Below are positions 18,347 through 24,825 of a stretch of DNA of 28,586 nucleotides, piece after piece. Each line of letters opens with the position of its first letter. Within the stretch, counting starts at the first letter, position 1. Both the position numbers and the translations under genes were made by a program. The stretch spans positions 1 to 28,586 of IMG/VR virus record IMGVR_UViG_3300032086_001114; one strand, given 5' to 3'. Source of the stretch: a virus. The notes below the pieces were generated by a model. It was not told the origin of the DNA and searched no databases. It was given only the letters and a program-made list of their open reading frames with translations.

Positions 18347-19123
18347 TTAAAAGCTACTCCACTCTGACGATTCTACTTTGATATTCTCTTCTGGGATAGC
18401 AGAGTCAGGGACAACTAGCTCTGGCTCATACTTTCTGAATTCAAGGTCAGCACTGTATTCAGCATTGAAAGCCCCAAAGTCTTTGTTGAGCTCTTTAACA
18501 AACAAGTCATTTCGTTGAGGCTTATTTCTCCCGAAATGCTTATTGTATATCTGCTGATACTTCCCGTCTCTAACCCCAAGCAATACTCTTACTTTGTTAT
18601 CCTTGATATTATCAGCAAGGGCTTTGATTTCATCAACCTTCCCATTCATAATATCCTTGTAGGTATCAAAGTAACACTCCGCATTGTTGGAGACATTACC
18701 CCAAGCAAGTACAAAGTTCATGAGCTTATCTTCTCCATGGAAGGAGTGTCTCTCCCCATCTCCTTTATACCAATCATAGGTTTCAGACGGCTTGTCTTGA
18801 CAGTAAACAGTTCTCCCAAAGTTGTTAATCCACATGTTCTTCCCAGTAGAAGAAACTTTAGGCTCTGGTTTAACCAAGATATCAAATCTAGTATTAAAGC
18901 TTGGGTCATCCTTGCTTAACCAGAACGTAATCTTGTTAAACGTATCTCCCTTAATATCAAGGTTAGTATACTCAGGCTCAGTCTTAAGAGGAATCCCAAG
19001 ATCATTAAGTTCTTCAAGCGTAGGATTTACAGCAATAACATTCATTGCTGCAATACCGGTGTACAGAGGAATACCTCCCCCTCCAGTTACCGCTTCTTCT
19101 GATGAGTTAGTCTGAATCCCCAT
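18347..19123 (-). CDS. Putative single-stranded DNA-binding-like replication protein
   Basis: 258 residues, ATG overlapping the previous TAA (TAATG). A Gly-rich N-terminus (TGGGGIP) is followed by a beta-rich central part with many aromatics (TFNKITFWLSKDD, GKNMWINNFGRTVY, YDWYKGDGERHSF), then NKVRVLLGVRDGKYQQIYNKHFGR. The C-terminus is acidic and ends in an aromatic residue (about PEENIKVESSEWSSF). Aromatic OB-like core plus acidic tail ending in Phe is the hallmark of phage and bacterial SSBs, which use the tail to recruit partners. Placement between Sak4-like ATPase and primase fits, since Sak4 annealing/recombination ATPases usually travel with an SSB. No family was recognised by direct motif, so this is an inference. 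Confidence 0.6.
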   Translation of the reverse strand: MGIQTNSSEEAVTGGGGIPLYTGIAAMNVIAVNPTLEELNDLGIPLKTEPEYTNLDIKGDTFNKITFWLSKDDPSFNTRFDILVKPEPKVSSTGKNMWINNFGRTVYCQDKPSETYDWYKGDGERHSFHGEDKLMNFVLAWGNVSNNAECYFDTYKDIMNGKVDEIKALADNIKDNKVRVLLGVRDGKYQQIYNKHFGRNKPQRNDLFVKELNKDFGAFNAEYSADLEFRKYEPELVVPDSAIPEENIKVESSEWSSF

Positions 19124-19431
19124 TAGTCTACAATTTCAAAGTTGGTGTAACCTCCATCATTCTCAGCTGTATTGTCAGCAGTTTTAGATACTTGAGTATC
19201 ATCCACAAGCTGAAAACGAATCTCCTTGACAGCTCTCTTAGGGCGCTTACCCTTCAAGGATGGATGTTGAAACAAATGTTTCACCTCATCTATAGTAAGA
19301 GAGTACTTTGTTCGAATAGCTTTTCTATCCAATCCATTGTCCAGATCGCTAAGAATCTGAGAAACTGTGAGAACCTTGGGGGTCTCCTGAACTTCGGTTT
19401 CTACAACCGTGTCTACTTTTGCATCAATCAT
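19123..19431 (-). CDS. Small HTH-like protein, 102 residues
   Basis: An acidic/Thr-Val-rich start leads into SQILSDLDNGLDRKAIRTKYSLTIDEVKHLFQHPSLKGKRPKR in several consecutive helices. The pattern of helix, turn (RKAIRTKYSLT) and second helix (IDEVKHLFQ) is that of a helix-turn-helix of the type that decides whether a sequence is read by stepwise targeting. A basic patch GKRPKRAVK follows, then an acidic tail ending FEIVD. It lies in the replication operon between the Sak4-like ATPase and the SSB-like gene. It may bind DNA or act as an adaptor; no family was recognised. Confidence 0.7.
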   Translation of the reverse strand: MIDAKVDTVVETEVQETPKVLTVSQILSDLDNGLDRKAIRTKYSLTIDEVKHLFQHPSLKGKRPKRAVKEIRFQLVDDTQVSKTADNTAENDGGYTNFEIVD

Positions 19432-19454
19432 GCTTCAGTAATTTAAATGTTTAG

Positions 19455-20168
19455 TTAATCAATAAAAATATTTTCCCACAACAGCTCCATGTCTTGACCT
19501 TTTAGGTGGTCACAACGAGAGCCTGCAGATATATCTCCTTTAGAGTCAAAGGATATCATAGTCTTATCCTCATCTCTGTAGATATACCCAATAGCATCAG
19601 CATTAGCACAGGTAATGTTTCTAATCTTACCTGTAAGGTCAAGGTCTTTGACCGCAACCTCTTTACCTTTCTTTTCAATCATCCTATCCTTTAAGTGCCC
19701 AACAAGAATAACATGATCAGCAAGACTATTAAGTCTATCTAACCACTTCTTGTAAGCTATACGTAAGTATAAATACCCAGCACCCTGAGGAAGAGAAAGG
19801 ACAGACAACCCCTTATTCTGAGGGTCAAAATTCTTACCCATAGGAGTTTCTCTGTAAATCTTCTTGGCTTCCTGTTCACACCACACCTCAAGCTGAGTTA
19901 CAGTGTCAACTGCTACGTATTTATAAGGACGATTCTTATCGAATATAGCCTTCCCAACCTCAGCAAGGTGAGCTATATTCTTTACCTTAATCTTCATGGC
20001 ATCCACCATGTCTGTTCCCTCCTCTAAGTCTAGAATCAAACAGTCATCAAGCTTAGATAATGCTGTTGTCTTCCCAATCTTTGGGGGACCATATATAACC
20101 ATGTTCTTAGGGGACTTCCTAGAAGCTTTAATCCGCTTCTCCGGAAGCATTACTTTTTGGTCGTTCAT
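19455..20168 (-). CDS. Sak4-like RecA-fold ATPase (single-strand annealing/recombination)
   Basis: 237 residues from ATG 20168. A TTG at 20198 opens the same frame but lies deeper inside the helicase gene, so ATG is preferred; the overlap is 41 bases. Walker A GPPKIGKTT at 27-35, a compact RecA core with Walker B VAVDTVTQLE at 85-94, VILVGHLKD at 153-161 (motif 3 position) and an Asp-rich KDLDLTGKIRNI segment match Sak4/RecA-like phage ATPases. These proteins help strand annealing or exchange together with an SSB. The gene sits immediately after the DnaB-like helicase and before the HTH-like and SSB-like genes, as expected for a recombination-dependent replication module. Confidence 0.85.
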   Translation of the reverse strand: MNDQKVMLPEKRIKASRKSPKNMVIYGPPKIGKTTALSKLDDCLILDLEEGTDMVDAMKIKVKNIAHLAEVGKAIFDKNRPYKYVAVDTVTQLEVWCEQEAKKIYRETPMGKNFDPQNKGLSVLSLPQGAGYLYLRIAYKKWLDRLNSLADHVILVGHLKDRMIEKKGKEVAVKDLDLTGKIRNITCANADAIGYIYRDEDKTMISFDSKGDISAGSRCDHLKGQDMELLWENIFID

Positions 20169-21105
20169 TAATTGTGAATGTTGATAAATCAGTTTCAAAT
20201 GGGATCATCCCAAGCAATCCATCACGATTCTTTTCTACGTGACAAGCTAGTAGATTGACTGGGTTCTCCCCACAATATGTATCTGTAATCCCATATAAAT
20301 CATAAGGACGCTGTAGCATCATTACTACATGTGCATCTTGACCAATAGAGTCGCCCCCGAAGAGGTCTGTAAGCAACGGTTGGTATTGCTGCTTAGCTCT
20401 GTACTCTTGCTCAATATTACGATTTAGCTGAGACAACAGAATAGTTATAGTTTGCATCTTAGATTGCACCCACATACACCCTTTTGACAAAGTGTTTAGT
20501 TTCTGTAATTCTGTGTCCTCTCTCCCTTTCACAAGGCGTGAGTGGTCGATGAGGTTAATTACAGTCTTAGATGGATTTCTAAGAAATAACTCCTCGTTAA
20601 TTGCTACAATTTGATCCATGCTCTGAGGTATACTGCAGAAATAGACAGGGTAATCTTTGTACTTTTCTACACTCTGTTCGAATCGTTTAAGGTCAAAATC
20701 AGACAACTTATTGTTGACTGATAAAAGCTCAAACGTCTGAAGCTTAGTGTCTTTGCTCCCTGCCCTGAGTATTTGTTGTTCCCCAGGCATCTCAAAACTC
20801 CAGTAAATAACTAAGAGATCATTGAGATTAGAATCAGAGTTAGAATCGAGTATATCAAATATTAATTGATTTGAAAATGCACTCTTCCCCACCCCAGGAC
20901 GACCAGCTATGACATACATTTTGCCAGGTTGTAGCCCTCCCATAAGATTCTTATTGAGTCTCCCCCATTTAGTAGGGTATACTCTTCTCTTCCCATTCAT
21001 TGCATCCTTTACATCTCTAATAGATTTCTCTACACTCTTAGAGATATGTTGCAATTGAGGCCTAGAGCTGCCTCGTGATCCTGGATTCTGTTTTGTTTGG
21101 TTCAT
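20128..21105 (-). CDS. dnaB: Replicative DNA helicase, DnaB-like (RecA core only)
   Basis: 325 residues, shorter than bacterial DnaB (about 470) because the N-terminal primase-binding domain is missing. A linker helix region (HISKSVEKSIRDVKDAMNGKRRVYPTKWGRLN) leads to Walker A GRPGVGKS at 68-75, VIYWSFEM (H1a/Glu position) near 105, Walker B-like VINLIDHSR near 185, ILLSQLNR (motif H3 Gln) and SIGQDAHVVMMLQRP (H4). This is the hexameric 5'-3' replicative helicase fold. ATG at 21105 overlaps the upstream replisome-organiser-like gene by 44 bases. It should act with the separate Toprim primase and polymerase A. Confidence 0.93.
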   Translation of the reverse strand: MNQTKQNPGSRGSSRPQLQHISKSVEKSIRDVKDAMNGKRRVYPTKWGRLNKNLMGGLQPGKMYVIAGRPGVGKSAFSNQLIFDILDSNSDSNLNDLLVIYWSFEMPGEQQILRAGSKDTKLQTFELLSVNNKLSDFDLKRFEQSVEKYKDYPVYFCSIPQSMDQIVAINEELFLRNPSKTVINLIDHSRLVKGREDTELQKLNTLSKGCMWVQSKMQTITILLSQLNRNIEQEYRAKQQYQPLLTDLFGGDSIGQDAHVVMMLQRPYDLYGITDTYCGENPVNLLACHVEKNRDGLLGMIPFETDLSTFTINERPKSNASGEAD

Positions 21106-21619
21106 CGTCTAGCGATTCATATTTCTCCCAAGTATGTTGATTCACCCAAGTAGACAACATTTGCATATACTGCATGGTATCCCCCTTTGAGCGTATACTT
21201 AGTTCTCTCTTCAGACATTCAATAACTTCCTTGTGCTTAGCAGCATTTCCGTTAATGTAGGAACTATATTTTTTCTTGGCTTGCTTATTAGCAAGAGCTG
21301 TAGGGTCTTTAGCTCTAAGAACCCTAACGCCTTTCCCATTAGATACAGACACCTTAAGAGGAAAATAGGAGAGAAGTTCCCCCCACATCTGGTCAAAGGG
21401 AGTTGAGTTAAATAAAAACAACTCTCCTCTAATTGTGTGAGATTGAACATCCCCTCCTATTTTGAGCAAGTTTTTGGTTTGCAAGCTCTCTAGGTCAACA
21501 TCTAAATCTAACTGTTTAAGAATATCATATTCCTTCTTGTCTAAGAGATACAAATATAAGTAATCGTTAGCAGATATTCCAAACTTTTTTAGAACTTCTG
21601 TCGATACTTGTACTATCAT
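21062..21619 (-). CDS. Probable replisome organiser / helicase loader-like protein
   Basis: 185 residues. The C-terminal part (about 120-175) is helical, Lys-rich and ends MLSTWVNQHTWEKYES. This resembles the P-x-x-STWLN-x-x-RWED segment that closes many phage replisome organisers and DnaD/replication-O-like proteins. The N-terminal half has alternating strands and helices (VLKKFGISANDYLYLYLLDKKEYDILKQL), compatible with a winged-helix domain. It directly precedes and overlaps the DnaB-like helicase, the position typical for a loader. Family membership is inferred from this short motif and context; no ATPase motif is present, so it is not a DnaC-type loader. Confidence 0.7.
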   Translation of the reverse strand: MIVQVSTEVLKKFGISANDYLYLYLLDKKEYDILKQLDLDVDLESLQTKNLLKIGGDVQSHTIRGELFLFNSTPFDQMWGELLSYFPLKVSVSNGKGVRVLRAKDPTALANKQAKKKYSSYINGNAAKHKEVIECLKRELSIRSKGDTMQYMQMLSTWVNQHTWEKYESLDDEPNKTESRITRQL

Positions 21620-21635
21620 AATAAATATTGATATA

Positions 21636-22784
21636 CTATCTCCATGTGATGTTGTTTAGTGATTTAATAGCGTTCTTTAACCACTTCTCTTCTTGTGAGT
21701 CCTTTACATATAGAATGTAAATAACCCCAACCTTATTCTTGTTAAGACGAAGTAGTCTCCCAACTCTCTGTATCATAGGGAGAGCCTTGCTATCCAATCC
21801 AGCTATAATCCCAACACTAGCATCTGGGACATTGAAGCCTTGATTAAGAGCTTTTGTAGAGCATAGCACCTTGCTCTTTGTACTCCGGAAATCATCTAAG
21901 ATTTGTTCTCTTTGCTTCTTTGACTTCTTAGAATGATAACTTAACCCATTGACTTCTTCAGCCATCTTATCAGTAAATGCATTAGTCCCTGAAAATATAA
22001 GCACCTTGTCTTTCTTGTGCTCTTTTAATAACTCTTTGGACTTTTCAATCTTACTGATTGTATGTTGAACAACACTCTTACGATCTCTGATAGCCTTATA
22101 AAACATAGCTGCAGCTCCTTTGTCACCCTGAACCTTATTAGCCAGTATTAACTTGGCTTGGTTAAAAGCATCAAACTGTCCCAGCTTGTATTTACTATGC
22201 ACGAATAGGTTATTTGCTTTCTTATAAGCTTTTTGCTCCTCTTCAGTTAAAGAGATAGGGATGCAGATAATCTTATAGTCAGCAACTAACCCAAGAGCTA
22301 CACATTCATCAAGAGTAATCTTGTATCTAGTGGGGGCTAAGTTAGTCAAGTAAGTTCTGTACTCATCCTCTTCAGGGGTAGTAGCAGTCATACATAGGAG
22401 CTTATCATAAGTATTATTCTCAAAGAACTTACGATACTCAGGACTAATCCCAAGATGTATCTCGTCACATACTACTATGTGATAATGCTCACCTTCTAGC
22501 TTGTATGCAGTTTGATAGCAGATAATATCTACTTGAGGAAGTGTGTCTTCATACCCCCACTTTATAAACTCCTCTTTGAACTGGTCTTGAAGCTGAGTAG
22601 TAGGGACTAGAACTAAGGCTTTCTCATTTTCTTTAAGTAGTTTCCCAACAGCTAATACTCCGCATCTGGATTTCCCAAACCCAGTCCCAGCTATAATAGA
22701 GCCCATATACCCTTTACTAGCCCAAAGATTAAGTGCTTTCCTCTGCTCTTGATCTTTTATAGCTATTGTGTCTTGCTTTTTCAT
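21636..22784 (-). CDS. SF2 DNA helicase/translocase
   Basis: 382 residues with a full superfamily 2 set: motif I GTGFGKS at 33-39, Ia LVPTTQL at 58-64, motif II DEIH at 107-110, motif III MTATTP at 132-137, a C-terminal RecA domain with VLIFSGTNAF, KVLCSTKALNQGFNVPDASVGI (motif V), and motif VI MIQRVGRLLRLNKNK. It belongs to the compact phage SF2 helicases related to the UvsW/RecG/SNF2-like group found in crAss-like replication blocks, and probably remodels forks or recombination intermediates. The start ATG overlaps the previous gene's TGA (ATGA). The DEIH box and absence of extra domains make a restriction-enzyme subunit unlikely. Confidence 0.93.
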   Translation of the reverse strand: MKKQDTIAIKDQEQRKALNLWASKGYMGSIIAGTGFGKSRCGVLAVGKLLKENEKALVLVPTTQLQDQFKEEFIKWGYEDTLPQVDIICYQTAYKLEGEHYHIVVCDEIHLGISPEYRKFFENNTYDKLLCMTATTPEEDEYRTYLTNLAPTRYKITLDECVALGLVADYKIICIPISLTEEEQKAYKKANNLFVHSKYKLGQFDAFNQAKLILANKVQGDKGAAAMFYKAIRDRKSVVQHTISKIEKSKELLKEHKKDKVLIFSGTNAFTDKMAEEVNGLSYHSKKSKKQREQILDDFRSTKSKVLCSTKALNQGFNVPDASVGIIAGLDSKALPMIQRVGRLLRLNKNKVGVIYILYVKDSQEEKWLKNAIKSLNNITWR

Positions 22785-23050
22785 CTGAAATCATCTTTAA
22801 AATCTTCATATACATCATCGTATGTCCTACTGTCTTCGTACTCAGTTATCTCATCTTCAATGTCATCGTAGACCTTTTCTTCTAATAAGTCAGTTATATC
22901 TGTCTTACTAGGGTCACTGTCTAGATAAATCTTATGTATGTATAAGTGTGGGGGGATAGGCTCATAAAAGTAAGTCCCCTTTTCCCCATGCTCATAAGCG
23001 TATTCTACAACTAGGGATACATCCCTAACTTTAATCTCATATGTGTTCAT
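22781..23050 (-). CDS. Small acidic protein, 89 residues
   Basis: Starts MNTYEIKVRDVSLVVEYAYE and ends in a very acidic tail with repeated DD/ED/YED elements. The N-terminal 45 residues are beta-rich with a Pro-containing loop (YEPIPPHLYIHKIYLDSD). No family was recognised. The acidic C-terminal half could mimic DNA or contact a basic replication protein, but that is speculation. ATGA coupling to the helicase gene and the 11-base gap from the upstream gene support it as a real operon member. Confidence 0.75.
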   Translation of the reverse strand: MNTYEIKVRDVSLVVEYAYEHGEKGTYFYEPIPPHLYIHKIYLDSDPSKTDITDLLEEKVYDDIEDEITEYEDSRTYDDVYEDFKDDFR

Positions 23051-23061
23051 CGTTCATATGC

Positions 23062-23499
23062 TTAGGTTTTAATTAATTTTATCTTTTTCGCCAGAGTAGT
23101 TAAATCTCCTGAATTCTTTACTGTGTCTGCTTTATCTAACAGTAAAATACAGATTTTATACCTATCCCTAAAGAATGGGTAGGTTTCAATTAAGTTTTCA
23201 GCTTGATTGTAGCTGTGCTTAATTGTAGAGTGGTCCCTATTTATAAACTTCCCAATAGCATCTAATGTTACTGGGGTTCTATCTCGTACTATCTTTGAGA
23301 ATGCATGCCGTGCAAGTACGCATTCATGATATCTAGCCTTGCTTACAATATCTTCTCTGCTAACATTGAATGCTAGAGAGCATATATTTATGTAATGACT
23401 TAGATCTGCAGATAGACTTGTGAATGCGTTAAGAGCCCTTATTCTGTCTCGGTCTCTAATACCAGGATAGACCCAAGGGCTCAATTTTTCTTTCCCCAT
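23062..23499 (-). CDS. Stand-alone DnaA domain IV-like DNA-binding protein
   Basis: 145 residues. INICSLAFNVSREDIVSKARYHECVLARHAFSKIV followed by LDAIGKFINRDHSTIKHS matches the DNA-binding domain of bacterial DnaA. It includes the basic loop and the signature (G)RDHST (here NRDHST at 87-92), whose residues read the DnaA box. The AAA+ ATPase and oligomerisation domains of DnaA are absent. The protein may bind DnaA boxes at a phage origin or compete with host DnaA at oriC (inference). ATG at 23499; the preceding 53-residue ORF overlaps its first codons. It stands at the head of the replication operon, just downstream of the tRNA genes. Confidence 0.9.
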   Translation of the reverse strand: MGKEKLSPWVYPGIRDRDRIRALNAFTSLSADLSHYINICSLAFNVSREDIVSKARYHECVLARHAFSKIVRDRTPVTLDAIGKFINRDHSTIKHSYNQAENLIETYPFFRDRYKICILLLDKADTVKNSGDLTTLAKKIKLIKT

Positions 23500-23642
23500 T
23501 GCTTTTCTTTTTTGTATTCAGCAATGGTGTTTTTAAGGTCCCCCCACTTCTCTATTATCATCTCTGATAATATAAGTACGGCTATGCAGGTAATTGAGAA
23601 TATCAGTAGCCCACATACAAAGTAAAATGCAAATTCTAACAT
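23481..23642 (-). CDS. 53-residue single-pass membrane protein
   Basis: ATG at 23642 opens MLEFAFYFVCGLLIFSITCI and continues AVLILSEMIIEKWGDLKN to a Lys-rich tail and TGA at 23481. One hydrophobic helix of about 24 residues (3-26) is followed by a charged cytoplasmic-type tail with EKWGDLKNTIAEYKKEKQWGKKN character. The end overlaps the DnaA-like start by 19 bases, suggesting translational coupling. It is below usual gene-finding length. Possible roles include a holin-like, exclusion or membrane-tethering peptide; nothing decides between them. Confidence 0.65.
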   Translation of the reverse strand: MLEFAFYFVCGLLIFSITCIAVLILSEMIIEKWGDLKNTIAEYKKEKQWGKKN

Positions 23643-23668
23643 GTTGTTGTGAATTAGTTAAAATGAAA

Positions 23669-23694
23669 AACCCCTTACTCTTTAGTAAAGGGTT
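23669..23694 (-). terminator. Terminator after tRNA-Arg
   Basis: AACCCCTTACT and AGTAAAGGGTT pair with a single mismatch around a CTTT loop. On the minus strand the stem is followed by TTTTTCATTTT. It lies 5 bases after the 3' end of the tRNA-Arg gene and before the next ORF, the right place to end the tRNA transcript. Confidence 0.8.
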
Positions 23695-23698
23695 ATTG

Positions 23699-23772
<74 letters not shown>

Positions 23773-23778
23773 AAAACA

Positions 23779-23817
23779 AGAAGAGCAAGTAGATTTGTCC
23801 TAGCTACTCGCTCTTCT
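23779..23817 (-). terminator. Long hairpin between the two tRNA genes
   Basis: A 14-bp stem AGAAGAGCAAGTAG / CTACTCGCTCTTCT with one mismatch encloses an 11-base loop. On the minus strand TTGTTTTG follows, then the tRNA-Arg gene. It is either a terminator or a processing structure. Its loop contains GGACAAA on the minus strand, complementary to TTTGTCC just after the upstream tRNA. Confidence 0.65.
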
Positions 23818-23921
23818 CTATACATTGTGTCTTTACACCTACATAGTATTCAAAAGGTGGCCTGTCTTTTTTGCATCTAATCCCTCATACAGACAATTGA
23901 GATTAGCCCTTGGACAAAATG
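23818..23921 (-). other. Non-coding spacer between tRNAs, possible structured RNA
   Basis: No ORF of more than about eight codons is visible. A CTAATC/GATTAG stem can form near 23878-23907, and TTTGTCC (minus strand, about 23918-23912) is complementary to the loop of the hairpin at 23779-23817. The spacer may be only a processing region, or the body of a small RNA. No known RNA family was recognised. Confidence 0.35.
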
Positions 23922-23995
23922 TGCGCCTACTAGGACTTGAACCTAGGACCTGCGGATTATGAGTCCGATGCTCTAACCGACTGAGCTATAAGCGC
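23922..23995 (-). tRNA. tRNA with CAT anticodon (Met or Ile2)
   Basis: Acceptor GCGCTTA/TAGGCGC, D arm GCTC...GAGC, anticodon loop CTCATAA (CAT), T arm CTAGG-TTCAAGT-CCTAG, discriminator A. The top pair of the anticodon stem (T27-C43) is a mismatch. It lacks initiator features such as a 1-72 mismatch or a GGG/CCC anticodon stem. The C4-G69 acceptor pair and TTCAAGT T-loop resemble tRNA-Ile2, whose CAT is modified by TilS to read AUA, so elongator Met and Ile2 are both possible. The stop of the preceding 83-residue ORF lies inside it. Confidence 0.9.
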
Positions 23996-24208
23996 ATACC
24001 CAAATATGAACGTTCCAACAATCATTAAAATGTTCGGTTCGATTGGGATTGGGTGCTGTTCTTCACACCACCACGGTGGGTTAGGCGTGTTACATGGATT
24101 AAAATGTGAGGTGCTAGCCATGTTGGTAGACCAGTCATGAGTCCATTCATCGCTATAATAATCTATGGTCGAAGGATAATCAGTTATATATGCATCTTGT
24201 TGAAGCAT
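23957..24208 (-). CDS. Putative 83-residue membrane protein running into the tRNA
   Basis: ATG at 24208 follows the previous TAA directly (TAAATG). The soluble N-terminus is rich in Asp, Tyr, Trp and Pro (PWWCEEQHPIPIEP) and is followed by one hydrophobic segment (NILMIVGTFIFGYALIA, about 58-74). The last codons are read from the tRNA gene, so the natural C-terminus is doubtful: RNase P cleavage of the transcript would remove the stop codon. The continuous operon spacing and a plausible transmembrane segment speak for a real gene; the end codons are less secure. No family was recognised. Confidence 0.55.
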   Translation of the reverse strand: MLQQDAYITDYPSTIDYYSDEWTHDWSTNMASTSHFNPCNTPNPPWWCEEQHPIPIEPNILMIVGTFIFGYALIAQSVRASDS

Positions 24209-24349
24209 TTACAAATTTAAATTATTTTTCGACTCAATCATTCTTCTAACCCACACTCTTTTATATCTTTTAATATTGTAGTTACTCCACTCAGAATAAG
24301 ACTTAGTTGGGGAAACATGGACAGTTGATTTTATTTTAATCTTACTCAT
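24209..24349 (-). CDS. 46-residue basic peptide
   Basis: ATG at 24349 overlaps the TGA of the upstream gene (ATGA), and its TAA abuts the ATG of the next gene. The peptide starts MSKIKIKSTVHVSPTKSYSE and is strongly basic in its second half (KRYKRVWVRR). It has no hydrophobic helix, so it may bind nucleic acid. The double junction is the main evidence that it is translated. Family unknown. Confidence 0.65.
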   Translation of the reverse strand: MSKIKIKSTVHVSPTKSYSEWSNYNIKRYKRVWVRRMIESKNNLNL

Positions 24350-24825
24350 GCCTCTACTTCTTTTTGTTTATTCTGAAGTACATACCTGTGCTCATTCCTA
24401 GGGGCAGTAACAGATACCCAATCTATAGAGTCTGAACTAGCTTGATAGAGAAGCTCTTTGCATTCATCTTCAAGGTTATAGCTATACTCCCCATCCACAA
24501 TTCTAGATACAATCTTAAGCAATCGTGGGAGGAGAGTTATTTGTTTAGCAAGCAGAGTAGTATGCTTTATCTTACTCCTTACTGTCCCATACATCTTACA
24601 GACATTAGTATCTCCTTGCTTGATAAGAATACTGCATAGTGCAGTACTGTTCTTATAAAACCGATGTACACTTAAGTTATCAGATACATCTAAGACTGCA
24701 TATCTTTCGATCTGCTTGTTAAGATTTTCTATCTCATACTGTTTGCTCTCAATTTCGTTTTGTAGAGCATATACTTTTTGATTGAGCTCACGTAGTGTAA
24801 GCTTCTTGGACTTTATTTCTCCCAT
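24346..24825 (-). CDS. 159-residue coiled-coil protein, unknown function
   Basis: The first 45 residues form a heptad-like coiled coil (LTLRELNQKVYALQNEIESKQYEIENLNKQIERY). A mixed domain follows with KHTTLLAKQITLLPRLLKIVSRIVDG and an acidic helix LEDECKELLYQAS, ending with APRNEHRYVLQNKQKEVEA. The last part resembles helical regulatory or scaffold proteins seen around phage replisomes, but no family can be named. It overlaps the DNA polymerase 3' end by 13 bases and the 46-residue ORF by 4, so it is part of one message with both. Confidence 0.8.
   Translation of the reverse strand: MGEIKSKKLTLRELNQKVYALQNEIESKQYEIENLNKQIERYAVLDVSDNLSVHRFYKNSTALCSILIKQGDTNVCKMYGTVRSKIKHTTLLAKQITLLPRLLKIVSRIVDGEYSYNLEDECKELLYQASSDSIDWVSVTAPRNEHRYVLQNKQKEVEA

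Noticed and set aside
20169-20198. TTG start for the Sak4-like ATPase
   Set aside because: An ATG is present 30 bases later, and the TTG lies deeper in the helicase gene.
24212-24219. TAAATTTG matching the Bacteroidota -7 promoter box on the minus strand
   Set aside because: It lies in the last codons of the 46-residue ORF, only a few bases from the next ATG, and has no -33 box at a suitable distance.
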